Assembly: GCF_001261775.1 (NCBI RefSeq)
Contig: NZ_LN868536.1
Location: 496,001-560,000, forward strand
Direction of reading: 5' to 3'
DNA from: Anaeromassilibacillus senegalensis
Lineage (GTDB): Bacteria > Bacillota > Clostridia > Oscillospirales > Acutalibacteraceae
Length of the DNA: 64,000 nt
Position numbers and translations under genes: made by a program. Each line of letters begins with the position of its first letter. Within the stretch, counting starts at the first letter, position 1. The notes under the pieces were generated by a model. That model had not been told where the DNA came from. It saw nothing but the letters and a program-made list of their open reading frames with translations, and made no database searches. Shown here piece by piece: positions 23,785 to 31,839 of the stretch.

Positions 23785-25383
23785 TTGGCAAGTTACGTAA
23801 AAGAAATTGAAAAAAGAAGGACGTTTGCGATCATTTCCCACCCGGATGCCGGTAAAACGACGTTGACGGAAAAGTTTCTGCTCTACGGCGGGGCGATCAC
23901 ATTGGCCGGCGCGGTAAAAGGGAAGAAGGCGGCGCGGCACGCGGTTTCTGACTGGATGGAAATCGAGAAGCAGAGAGGAATTTCCGTCACTTCTTCCGTC
24001 ATGCAGTTCAATTACGACGGCTACTGTATCAATATTCTGGATACGCCCGGTCACCAGGATTTCTCCGAGGACACGTATCGTACCTTAATGGCGGCTGATT
24101 CCGCCGTGATGGTCATCGACGCGGCAAAGGGTGTGGAGCCGCAGACGCGCAAGCTGTTCAAGGTTTGCCTGCTGCGGGATATCCCCATTTTTACGTTTAT
24201 TAACAAGATGGACCGCGAGGCGCGCAACCCGTATGACCTGCTGGATGAAATCGAATATGAGCTGGGTATTAAAACCTATCCGATGAACTGGCCCATCGGC
24301 TGCGGCAAGGAGTTCAAGGGTGTTTACGACCGCAACAAAAAGGAGATCATTGCATTCCGGGCCAACGATGAACTGGCAAACGGACAGCGTCAGGTGACGG
24401 CGATTGAGGCAGACCTGAGCGATCCCAACCTGGCGGAGCTGATCGGAGAGGACCACCGCCAGACGCTGGTGGACGATGTGGAGTTGTTGGATGGCGCCGG
24501 CGGCGAGTTTGACTTGGAAGCGGTCCGGCATGGAAAGCTTTCACCGGTCTTTTTTGGTTCCGCTCTGACGAATTTTGGTGTGGAGCCGTTCCTGGAAGAG
24601 TTCCTTCGCATGACCACCCCTCCATTGCCCAGAAAGTCCGACGCCGGCGAGATCGATCCGTTTGACGATGATTTCTCTGCGTTTGTCTTCAAGATCCAGG
24701 CCAATATGAACAAGGCGCACCGCGACAGAATTGCCTTTATGCGAATTTGTTCCGGCAAATTTGAAAAGGGTACGGAAGTCCTGCATGTGCAGGGCGGCAA
24801 GCGGCTCAAGCTGTCCCAGCCGCAGCAGCTGATGGCCCAGGATCGTGAAATTGTGGAAGAGGCCTACGCAGGGGACATCATCGGCGTCTTTGATCCGGGT
24901 ATTTTTTCCATCGGCGACACCATCAGTATGCCCTCGAAAAAGTTCCAGTTTGAGGGCATTCCCACTTTTGCGCCGGAACACTTCGCTTTGGTCCGGCAGA
25001 TGGATACCATGAAGCGCAAGCAGTTTGTAAAAGGAATTTCACAGATTGCGCAGGAGGGCGCCATTCAGATCTTTCAGGAGCTGGGCGGCGGTATGGAAGA
25101 AGTTATCGTCGGCGTGGTCGGTACGCTGCAATTTGAGGTGCTGGAATATCGCCTGAAAAATGAATATAATGTCGACATCCGCTTGGATACGCTGCCATAT
25201 GAGCATATCCGGTGGATCGAAAACGAGGAGATTGATCCCAAAACCTTGAATCTGACATCTGACACAAAGCGGATTCAGGACCTGAAGGGAAGGTATTTAT
25301 TGATCTTCGCCAACAGTTGGAGTATTAACTGGGCGTTGGAACACAATGAAGGCTTACAGCTGTCGGAGTTTGGCAGAACGTAA
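23785..25383 (+). CDS. prfC: Peptide chain release factor 3
   Basis: A 532-residue translational GTPase that recycles RF1/RF2 after termination. G1 is SHPDAGKTTLTEK, G3 is DTPGHQDF, G4 is NKMDREA; the C-terminal RF3 domain has EVIVGVVGTLQFEVL. The length and the start ASYVKEIEKRRTFAIISHPD are typical. The start codon is TTG at 23785 with GGAGG 7 nt upstream. It lies 45 nt after the NUDIX-VOC gene and may be read from the same transcript; a terminator follows. Confidence 0.97.
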   Translation: MASYVKEIEKRRTFAIISHPDAGKTTLTEKFLLYGGAITLAGAVKGKKAARHAVSDWMEIEKQRGISVTSSVMQFNYDGYCINILDTPGHQDFSEDTYRTLMAADSAVMVIDAAKGVEPQTRKLFKVCLLRDIPIFTFINKMDREARNPYDLLDEIEYELGIKTYPMNWPIGCGKEFKGVYDRNKKEIIAFRANDELANGQRQVTAIEADLSDPNLAELIGEDHRQTLVDDVELLDGAGGEFDLEAVRHGKLSPVFFGSALTNFGVEPFLEEFLRMTTPPLPRKSDAGEIDPFDDDFSAFVFKIQANMNKAHRDRIAFMRICSGKFEKGTEVLHVQGGKRLKLSQPQQLMAQDREIVEEAYAGDIIGVFDPGIFSIGDTISMPSKKFQFEGIPTFAPEHFALVRQMDTMKRKQFVKGISQIAQEGAIQIFQELGGGMEEVIVGVVGTLQFEVLEYRLKNEYNVDIRLDTLPYEHIRWIENEEIDPKTLNLTSDTKRIQDLKGRYLLIFANSWSINWALEHNEGLQLSEFGRT

Positions 25384-25389
25384 TGAAAA

Positions 25390-25424
25390 ACCATGCATTC
25401 TGAAAAAGGGTGCATGGTCTTTTT
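25390..25424 (+). terminator. Terminator after prfC
   Basis: An 8-bp stem (ACCATGCA 25390-25397 with TGCATGGT 25411-25418) followed by TCTTTTT. Confidence 0.8.
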
Positions 25425-25816
25425 GCGCCGTTTTTCAGGGTGAATTTTTCGAGCGGCAGTAAATTTGGTTAAACAAGATACTATGTTTGGTATAATTTAC
25501 CTGTCACTTTACCTGTCACACCTTGAAATTCGGGATTTTTAGAATTATACTTACATTAATTCCTAAAAGAAGTCACGAAAAAAGAAGAAAGTCACAAACC
25601 TATTCGTTTTTTAATGCGAATTAGAGATGAAAAATATTGTATATTTGCTTAAATGCAGTTTACAAATACCATATAATGGTATAATATTTACCATCAGGTA
25701 GTGTATGCTGTGCTTTTAGGCATTGTGTCCCGATGGCGGCTATGCGTCTGGCAATGATTTTTATCTGCCAGAAGACCTGTGTTTCATTGCGAAAATGATG
25801 CAGGGAGGGGTACGCA
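25425..25816 (+). promoter_or_regulatory. Long regulatory leader of the SipW/TasA-like operon
   Basis: About 390 nt without a supported gene. An extended -10 promoter (TGG-TATAAT, 25488-25496) is followed at once by a tandem 12-bp repeat (TTTACCTGTCAC at 25496-25507 and 25508-25519). GTCAC recurs as AGTCAC at 25571-25576 and 25590-25595. Near 25670-25690 there is a second A/T-rich TATAAT cluster with inverted arms TACCAT/ATGGTA. TCTGGCA and TGCCAGA, near 25747 and 25767, can pair in a hairpin. The start codon is ~320 nt from the first promoter, room for RNA-level control, but no known riboswitch was recognised. Confidence 0.5.
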
Positions 25817-27436
25817 TTGAAAAAACGAGCGTTCTTCGTTTTTCTTTCGCTTACGATTCTGTTCAGTGCAATATCTGCCTATCTGACGCAGGCGGCGGCG
25901 GAACAATTTTTGAGTGCAGGCGCGTGGCTGACGGATAAAGATGGAAACCTGGAGCAGCAGGACGGATATTATGTCTATACCATTAAAGAAGGCGATATCA
26001 AGGATGGTCTTGCGCAGGTTCGTTTTGATCCGATTGCGTCTCCGGAGGTTCTAATTGAAAATCGTTTTCATCCGGGGACAAATACAGAAGTAAAAGTGAA
26101 ATTGGTCAATGGGACCGATAAGAAACTGATCTTGCAGCCGTCCGATTATACATTTACAACGGTAAACGCCTATCAGGTGGGTGGGCCGATTCCCGTTACA
26201 ATCGACCAGTACACAGGTTTTAAAACTGTGGAGTACGGGGAAAAGCGAAAGGTCCAGCTGCAGTATGGTACAGCTTATCAATCCAATCCAAACTCTTTTC
26301 ATGTAAAGGGTTTTGATGATACCTATATTCGATTTAACCTGGCGCCGGTTCGGACAAGCAATATGCCGATGGCGCGCTTGTTTGACAAAGAAGACCCCTA
26401 CGATGTCACACTGACGGAGGCTGTTCAGGCGGAGGAAAAGATTCAGGGCGCATTTACATTTCTTGATGCAAAGGGACAGCAGCGCAATATCCCGGCGGAT
26501 GCGGACAGAACATATGCAGACTACATAAAACTTTACTATCAGGTAGATTCTCTGGAAGCTTTAACGGATTCGCAGAAGGAGGATGTGCTCGGCGGGGAGA
26601 TGGAGTTTAAGAGCTTTTCTGCCGACCAGACAGAGGCTTTCCAGCCGGATACAGCGGATGAGAAGTTTGACCAATTCAAATTGTTTGGAATTATAAAGCC
26701 CGGCAACCATTATCAGATACTGGAGACAGACCCGGAACTTCTGCAAATGGGGTACCAGTATCTTTACGGCAATTGTATGCGCTTTACCTTTGACGATGAA
26801 ACGGCGCCAATCGATGGAATCGCTGTCAGTGCCAAAGGAATGAGCATTGCGGATTTCATGGAAAAAGATCCGGACTCCGCGGCGACAAAGAGCGCAAAAA
26901 CCATCCTTTCCGGCAAGGAGCTTGCTCCGTCCGGTACTTTAGCATTTGACCACATGGCGTTCAGTTACCAGGCGCCTAACGCCTTTAACTGGCTGCCGCA
27001 TTGTGTTGATTTTAATGTAACTCTTTCTTTTAAAGTGGAAGACGGCGGTTCTTCCTCCAGTTCCTCTTCCTCCGGCGGTGGAAGCCATAACAGCGGCGGA
27101 GGTGGTGGACATGATTCGGGGCGTTCAAGTTCTACCCCGGAGAGTTCCAGTTCTTCCTCCGAGCCCGGTGTTGTTCCGCCAGGTGGGACCTCCGGACAAA
27201 CCGGCGGGACCGTTGATCCAACGGTATCTACAGACGTGGCAGTTCCGGTAGGAGAAAACGAGCAGGGGGCACAGACCGGAGACAGCGGTGCAGACCAGTC
27301 CGGTAGAACGCCTAAGACGGGGGACTATACGATTCCCATGCTTTGTGTTTCCGCTTCCCTTGCGGTTGGGTCTGGCATCCTTTGTCTGCTTTGCAGGGAT
27401 AAAAAGCAGAACAAAGGCAAGTATGCCCAAAAGTGA
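25817..27436 (+). CDS. Secreted surface protein with sortase-like PKTGD anchor
   Basis: 539 residues. A signal peptide (residues 1-28, cleavage near TQAAAEQ) is followed by a ~375-residue beta-rich exported region, a Ser/Gly-rich linker (residues ~405-455), and a C-terminal sorting signal: TPKTGD, a hydrophobic span (IPMLCVSASLAVGSGILCLLC) and a basic tail. The motif is a variant of LPXTG. No catalytic motif is recognised. It heads the operon with three TasA-like proteins and SipW, and could be the wall anchor or initiator of their polymer, a role like that of TapA; this is inference. Start TTG at 25817 with GGGAGGGG upstream. Confidence 0.8.
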   Translation: MKKRAFFVFLSLTILFSAISAYLTQAAAEQFLSAGAWLTDKDGNLEQQDGYYVYTIKEGDIKDGLAQVRFDPIASPEVLIENRFHPGTNTEVKVKLVNGTDKKLILQPSDYTFTTVNAYQVGGPIPVTIDQYTGFKTVEYGEKRKVQLQYGTAYQSNPNSFHVKGFDDTYIRFNLAPVRTSNMPMARLFDKEDPYDVTLTEAVQAEEKIQGAFTFLDAKGQQRNIPADADRTYADYIKLYYQVDSLEALTDSQKEDVLGGEMEFKSFSADQTEAFQPDTADEKFDQFKLFGIIKPGNHYQILETDPELLQMGYQYLYGNCMRFTFDDETAPIDGIAVSAKGMSIADFMEKDPDSAATKSAKTILSGKELAPSGTLAFDHMAFSYQAPNAFNWLPHCVDFNVTLSFKVEDGGSSSSSSSSGGGSHNSGGGGGHDSGRSSSTPESSSSSSEPGVVPPGGTSGQTGGTVDPTVSTDVAVPVGENEQGAQTGDSGADQSGRTPKTGDYTIPMLCVSASLAVGSGILCLLCRDKKQNKGKYAQK

Positions 27437-27455
27437 GGAGAGGAGGGGAAAGCCG

Positions 27456-28205
27456 ATGAGACGTCGTAAGAACAATTTGATTTTATCTATGGTTGCCGTA
27501 TTGACGGTGGCCTCGCTTTTAGCCGGTGCGACAGCTGCATGGTTCACCGATACAAAGAAAGTCTCAGCCGATTTTGAGGCGGGAATTCTGGACGTGGAAC
27601 TCAGCGGCTTGGAGCAGGATCCGGCGGGTACGGAAGTGGCGGTGGAAGAACTGTCCTTTAAAAACCTCCGTCCCATGCAGTTGGAAGCTTTTAACGCGCT
27701 GGTGAAGGACCAGGCTGCAGAGAGTGATTCCAGGCAGTTTCAGAAGATTCAAGTTACCAACGCAGGGTCCCTTCCCGTTTATCTCGCGTTCCAGTTGGAA
27801 GAGCAGACGCCTCCTGAGGGGGAGCTGCTCTCCGTTTGCCCCAACGAACATGGGGGCGTTCAGAAGCCCGATGAAGAGCATCCGGCGCTTCTTTGCCACA
27901 ATGATCTGAAAGATCGGTTGCAGGTTCTGTTGTATACCGAAGAGGGCGAGCAGATTGCAGATGTGGACTTGATGCAGGCGCCGTTTGGAAAAGAAGCAGC
28001 AGAGCGGATTCTGATTCCAGCGGGTGAAAGCAAGATCTATTATTTAGGCGGCTATCTTCCGGAGGATACTCCCAATTATGTGGAGTTGCCGGAGGGAGAT
28101 AATGGTTACAAAATGTACAACGGCGGGCATTATCATGCAAAACTGGTTGCAGTTGCCTGGCAGGTGGATGCAGAACAAGCATCTTCGCCGTCCCTGCCTG
28201 ATTAA
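27456..28205 (+). CDS. TasA/camelysin-like protein 1 with SipW-type signal sequence
   Basis: 249 residues. The N-terminus (RRRKNNLILSMVAVLTVASL, then LAGATAAWFTDTKKV) is the SipW-dependent signal: a hydrophobic stretch ending in AxA-WFTD. The mature part has SADFEAGILDVELSG, FKNLRPMQLEAFNALV and VTNAGSLPVYL, a beta-rich pattern shared with the next protein. Family members include TasA, the fibre protein of Bacillus biofilms, and camelysin. GAGGGG lies 9 nt before the ATG; the gap to the previous gene is only 19 nt. Confidence 0.85.
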   Translation: MRRRKNNLILSMVAVLTVASLLAGATAAWFTDTKKVSADFEAGILDVELSGLEQDPAGTEVAVEELSFKNLRPMQLEAFNALVKDQAAESDSRQFQKIQVTNAGSLPVYLAFQLEEQTPPEGELLSVCPNEHGGVQKPDEEHPALLCHNDLKDRLQVLLYTEEGEQIADVDLMQAPFGKEAAERILIPAGESKIYYLGGYLPEDTPNYVELPEGDNGYKMYNGGHYHAKLVAVAWQVDAEQASSPSLPD

Positions 28206-28275
28206 CCGGCTTTCAGTAGAGTGGATTTTTCAGACGCCTCTGTTGTACCGGCAAACATTTTCCTGGCCGCGCGGG

Positions 28276-28299
28276 CTTGCTTTTTACACCAAAAGCAAG
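28276..28299. repeat. Intergenic hairpin between TasA-like genes 1 and 2
   Basis: CTTGCTTTT (28276-28284) and AAAAGCAAG (28291-28299) form a 9-bp stem in the 140-nt gap, 46 nt before the next start. It may tune message stability; it lacks a terminator T run. Confidence 0.4.
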
Positions 28300-28345
28300 T
28301 TCATAAACCCCATACATATTAAAAAGATTTAGGAGGAAAAAAATC

Positions 28346-29119
28346 ATGACAGCGAAAAGAAAACTAGCGATGTCCGGTGTAGCGATCATCACAGTCCTGA
28401 CCCTCGTGGCGGGCGCCACAATGGCATGGTTCACTGACACAGAGAAGGTGGACGCAAACTTCAGCGCAGGTGTGCTGGATATCACCGCAGGTGATGAAAA
28501 TGGAACGCCTCTCGATTTTGAAAACCTTCGCCCGATGGCGGATAAAAAGGCCTATTTGGATGAGGTCAATGCAGTTCTGGATGATCCGGATTATTATGAG
28601 GGTAAGGGCTATGATCCGGCTCCGGTTTATGTGCAGGAGTTTGCAATCTCCAATAAGGGTACTCTTCCAGTTAATCTGATGCTTAAGATTGATGACAGAA
28701 ATCCCGATGCTGACGATATGATTCCCTGGATTGTTGATAATGGAGTCGGCGGCGTAATGCGTATGGGTGAGGATGTCGCCTGTAACAATGAGCTTGGAAA
28801 AGCTTACACGGATGAAAATGGTTTTGCTGATGCAAATAACGAGCACTTTAACTTTGTTCTGCTTCAAAAGAGCGATGATGGAAATGATTGGGTAGAGGTT
28901 CAGGAGTTGTCCATTGAGGATTTGAAAAAGGGCCATCAGTTGCTGGGCGAAGATGGTAAAGTGCTGGTTCTGCCGGCTGGCGAAACCGTGAAGAACACCT
29001 ATGCTCTGGGTGCATATCTTGACAGCGATACTGGCAACATGTATCAGGGCAAAGAGTATCATGTCACCATGAGCGTCATGGCTTCTCAGACAGATGAAGG
29101 CGCAACTTTTGCAGAATAA
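28346..29119 (+). CDS. TasA/camelysin-like protein 2 with SipW-type signal sequence
   Basis: 257 residues. Signal: KRKLAMSGVAIITVLTLVAG then ATMAWFTDTEKVDANFSAG, the closest in this operon to the canonical SipW-dependent signal. The mature protein is acidic and beta-rich (VLDITAGDENGTPLDFENL, EFAISNKGTLPVNLMLKI, LGAYLDSDTGNMYQGKEYH) and ends without a wall anchor. It shares FENLRPM and NKGTLPV with protein 1. A strong TTAGGAGG precedes the ATG, and the gene is flanked by hairpins, so it may be the most abundant product, the likely fibre subunit (inference). Confidence 0.87.
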   Translation: MTAKRKLAMSGVAIITVLTLVAGATMAWFTDTEKVDANFSAGVLDITAGDENGTPLDFENLRPMADKKAYLDEVNAVLDDPDYYEGKGYDPAPVYVQEFAISNKGTLPVNLMLKIDDRNPDADDMIPWIVDNGVGGVMRMGEDVACNNELGKAYTDENGFADANNEHFNFVLLQKSDDGNDWVEVQELSIEDLKKGHQLLGEDGKVLVLPAGETVKNTYALGAYLDSDTGNMYQGKEYHVTMSVMASQTDEGATFAE

Positions 29120-29170
29120 TTGAATTTTCTTAGTTTACAGTGTACAATGATACTGTAAATGAAATGATTA

Positions 29171-29205
29171 CCGGCGTGCCGGGGCAAACCGCCCCGGCAT
29201 ACCGG
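29171..29205 (+). repeat. Strong GC hairpin between TasA-like genes 2 and 3
   Basis: A 15-bp stem with two mismatches (29171-29185 with 29191-29205) with a 5-nt loop, followed only by CTTATCGTGTTTATG. It looks like a partial terminator or stability element that could make the upstream message more abundant than sipW. Confidence 0.55.
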
Positions 29206-29236
29206 CTTATCGTGTTTATGAAGGGGGAGGGGCAAA

Positions 29237-29803
29237 TTGACTAAATTACTGAAGGAATCCTGGCTAAGCCTCACACTGGTTTTCGTCATTCTGGCGACGG
29301 TGTGTGCGGCGACTTTTGCGTGGAGAGAAGATATTGAGCAGACAAACCTCACAGCGGAAGCGGCAACCTTAAATGTAAAACTGGATTTTGCCAATGAAGA
29401 ACCCGACCCAGGCCTGTTAAACCTGACTGCTTTGCAGGAAGGCCAGATCGTGCAAATCCCGTTTTTTATGGAGAATAATTCGGACGTTCCGGCAAAAGTG
29501 TATTTTACGGTTAACAGCGACCAGGCGGATCTTTTGGATCAGCTGGATTTTTCCATTGAAGCGAACGGTGAAGCACTGGAAGAGACAGAGGATGGCAGCT
29601 TCTTTGTAGCAGAGATTGAAAAGGCGGAAAGGGATGCAGATCCCTTGGCGTATACACTGGTTGTAACGGCGAAAGACGGTGCGGATTTAACCGAATGGAG
29701 CATGGATACCATACAGCTTTTTATTACAGCGGATGTGCAGTTTACTGACGTTTCGGCTCCCACTGTAAAGGACTTATACAGCATAAAGAACTCGGAAGAG
29801 TAA
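29237..29803 (+). CDS. TasA-like protein 3, divergent
   Basis: 188 residues. The N-terminus (LKESWLSLTLVFVILATVCA then ATFAWREDIEQTNLTAEA) keeps the hydrophobic core and the A-x-A-W position of a SipW-type signal but replaces FTD by RED. The mature part includes LNVKLDF, NNSDVPAKVYFTV and IQLFITADVQFTDVSA, an Ig-like beta pattern. It is shorter than the other two and might be a minor or capping subunit. Start TTG at 29237 with GGGGAGGGG upstream; it lies 36 nt before sipW. Confidence 0.75.
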   Translation: MTKLLKESWLSLTLVFVILATVCAATFAWREDIEQTNLTAEAATLNVKLDFANEEPDPGLLNLTALQEGQIVQIPFFMENNSDVPAKVYFTVNSDQADLLDQLDFSIEANGEALEETEDGSFFVAEIEKAERDADPLAYTLVVTAKDGADLTEWSMDTIQLFITADVQFTDVSAPTVKDLYSIKNSEE

Positions 29804-29838
29804 TTTCTGCAAAATCATCAGAATGAAGAGGCTTTTCC

Positions 29839-30663
29839 ATGATGGCAAACTTGAAAAAAATTGGTTCTGTAGTTCTTAAAATATTAAACGCTTTTTTCCT
29901 GGTTTTGCTGGTGGTCCTTCTGGTGGTTTTGATTTATTTGGCAGTTGGTTCGCGAAGCTCCGGATTGCCGTTTTTGCAGAGTTTTAAAATTTTTACGGTC
30001 ATGAGCGGAAGTATGGAACCGACGCTGAATGTCGGCGGCGTCATCCTGGTAGAAAAAGTGGACACCTCCGAATTGCAGGAAGGGGATATTATCACCTTCC
30101 TTTCCAACGACACGGCTTTAAACGGTAAGGTGGTCAGCCATCGAATTATCCAGGTGGTTGAGAACGATAATCTTACCATGTATATTACGAAGGGCGACGC
30201 GAATGAATCGCGGGACGACGCGGCTGCCATTCCAGAGAATGTCATTGGCCGCGTAATATTCCATGTGCCCTATTTGGGTTATCTTTTAAACTTTATGAAA
30301 ACCAAACAGGGGTTTTTCTGTATTCTGCTTTTACCGTGTATGATTATCCTGTTGATTGAAACGATCGGTTTGATGAAAAACTTCTGGGCGTATATGGATG
30401 AACGGAAAGCTTTAAAGGAACAAAACGGAGAAGCGCCGGAAGAGAAGAAAGATACCTCTGCGTCAAAAGCGGACGAAGGCGAAGAAGAGAACCAAGCGGA
30501 AACAGAGGAGCTGCCGGAGCTGCCAGTGAAATCTATGGAGGCAGAGACGGAATCCTCTGAGGCCTTATCACCGGAACCGCTTGCACCAGATACGGGGAAC
30601 TCGGCGGAACCGCATAATGTGTTCGTTGAAGACGAACAACCAAAAGAAGAAAATAACCTTTAA
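29839..30663 (+). CDS. sipW: Signal peptidase I, SipW type
   Basis: 274 residues. One N-terminal membrane helix (~12-36), the catalytic SGSMEP with Ser58, and His101 in VVSHRI in place of the lysine of ordinary bacterial signal peptidases, which marks the ER/SipW type. ITKGDANESRDD follows and a second membrane helix (~155-180) closes the core. An acidic Glu/Lys/Pro-rich tail of ~85 residues, which SipW proteins usually lack, extends the C-terminus in the cytosol. It should process the three adjacent TasA-like preproteins. Confidence 0.92.
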   Translation: MMANLKKIGSVVLKILNAFFLVLLVVLLVVLIYLAVGSRSSGLPFLQSFKIFTVMSGSMEPTLNVGGVILVEKVDTSELQEGDIITFLSNDTALNGKVVSHRIIQVVENDNLTMYITKGDANESRDDAAAIPENVIGRVIFHVPYLGYLLNFMKTKQGFFCILLLPCMIILLIETIGLMKNFWAYMDERKALKEQNGEAPEEKKDTSASKADEGEEENQAETEELPELPVKSMEAETESSEALSPEPLAPDTGNSAEPHNVFVEDEQPKEENNL

Positions 30664-30728
30664 TTTTTACTTAAAGGTGCGATAGATTTGGGTAACCCAA
30701 AATCAGGTATATGAGGAGTGTGGTCACC

Positions 30729-31337
30729 ATGAGAAGGAAAACAATTAAGTTGTCGGCTGCCGTTGTGCTGAGCGCGGGTATTCTGCTTTCGCTTGCTGCG
30801 GGTATCACGTATGCAACGGAGACAGAACCGGAACCCTATGGGGACCATCAGGAACTGCAGATACCGGTCTATGAAGATAGCACCGACGTTTGGGCCGATT
30901 GCGTGGAACCTATAGATTTGGATGAGTCAAAGGAAGCGGCTAAGAATTCAGAAGTAGCAGCTTATGTGGAACCGGCAAATTTAGACGAGTTTAAGGAAGC
31001 GGTTAAGAATCCAGAAACAGCGGCGATTTCTGTAAATGCGGAGACGATCACCAGCGCTGTTTCAGTCAAAAGGCCGGTCCATTTGGACGTGCTTGGATAT
31101 GACGAACTTTCTTCATCAAAACAAAAGGATGTCAAAATAAAGCTGGATCTATCTGAAAAGGTTGGTGGCTTTATGGTCATTCGCGGATTGCCAAGGGAGA
31201 AGGTCGAAATCATCGACCAGGGAACGACCGTCCTCTATTGGGAGCAGCAATCCAATGTGCCATTGGAAGAAGAGCCCGTGTCATCGGCAGCAAATGCGGA
31301 GACGGAAGCGGCTGCATCTTCAGAAGCAGCAGAATAA
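30729..31337 (+). CDS. Secreted repeat-containing hypothetical protein
   Basis: 202 residues with a signal peptide (residues 1-29, ending ITYATE). The exported part is acidic and contains a tandem 21-residue repeat (VEPIDLDESKEAAKNSEVAAY and a diverged copy) encoded by a 63-bp DNA duplication at 30903-30965 and 30966-31028. A small folded segment (DVLGYDELSSSKQKDVKIKL... GGFMVIRGLPREKVEI) follows, then a Glu/Ala-rich tail. No family was recognised. It is the last gene of the SipW operon. GAGGAG precedes the ATG. Confidence 0.7.
   Translation: MRRKTIKLSAAVVLSAGILLSLAAGITYATETEPEPYGDHQELQIPVYEDSTDVWADCVEPIDLDESKEAAKNSEVAAYVEPANLDEFKEAVKNPETAAISVNAETITSAVSVKRPVHLDVLGYDELSSSKQKDVKIKLDLSEKVGGFMVIRGLPREKVEIIDQGTTVLYWEQQSNVPLEEEPVSSAANAETEAAASSEAAE
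30903..31028 (+). repeat. 63-bp tandem duplication within the secreted protein gene
   Basis: Two in-frame 63-bp units, 30903-30965 and 30966-31028, encode related 21-residue segments (VEPIDLDESKEAAKNSE and VEPANLDEFKEAVKNPE). The copies differ at several positions, so the duplication is not recent. Confidence 0.75.
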
Positions 31338-31362
31338 ATGGTATTTGACACTTAAAAATGAT

Positions 31363-31402
31363 AAGCCGTCTGTCCTTCTAATTGGGACAGACGGCTTTAT
31401 TG
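31363..31402 (+). terminator. Terminator of the SipW operon
   Basis: A 13-bp stem (31363-31375 with 31384-31397, one bulge possible) with a T-rich tail. It is the first clear terminator after prfC, so the six genes can form one transcript. Confidence 0.88.
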
Positions 31403-31467
31403 TGTCTTTGTAATATTGATGGGAAAAGAACAAACGGAAGATTTTGCGATGAGTAATATTCGTTTGT

Positions 31468-31812
31468 TTAAAAATTGTTTCCATTCCATCCCCAATAAGC
31501 GGTTTCCTCGTATTTTATGTAGATGCGGGACGGTTCGATTTGCAGATGCTGGTTAAAAATATCGGTTATAGCGGCAGTCATTTTTTGATAGACTTCGCTG
31601 TTTGTTTTACCGTAGATTTTAACTTCCACAAAAGCGGCAGGAATTTCGCCGTTTCCCTGAAAATAAATACTGCAATTGTCTTCAAAGGTGAGCATCAGCC
31701 AATTTTTGCTTTTCCCGGGAATGAGGCTGATTGCTTTTCCAAGTTCCGTTTTTAAGACTTCTTTTTGCTCCGCCGAAAGTGGCACATTGACTTTTGTTTG
31801 AATGCAAGGCAT
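31468..31812 (-). CDS. MIF-family tautomerase
   Basis: A 114-residue protein with the macrophage-migration-inhibitory-factor fold: Met-Pro start (MPCIQTKVNVPLS, Pro2 is the catalytic base), KSKNWLMLTFEDN with the conserved Lys, and IYIKYEETAYWGWNG at the C-terminus. Members tautomerise phenylpyruvate-type keto acids; the natural bacterial substrate is unknown. GAGGGTG precedes the ATG. It lies 27 nt after the GIY-YIG gene and may share its transcript. Confidence 0.88.
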   Translation of the reverse strand: MPCIQTKVNVPLSAEQKEVLKTELGKAISLIPGKSKNWLMLTFEDNCSIYFQGNGEIPAAFVEVKIYGKTNSEVYQKMTAAITDIFNQHLQIEPSRIYIKYEETAYWGWNGNNF

Positions 31813-31839
31813 AAAACACCCTCCAGTTTCTTGTTTTTG

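Noticed and set aside
22681..24054. 457-codon antisense frame under the ArsC-like, NUDIX-VOC and prfC genes
   Set aside because: It crosses three well-supported genes and has no recognised domain.
25723..25938. 71-codon frame overlapping the start of the PKTGD surface protein
   Set aside because: It runs out of frame into the signal peptide region and lacks its own ribosome site; the TTG at 25817 with GGGAGGGG explains the locus.
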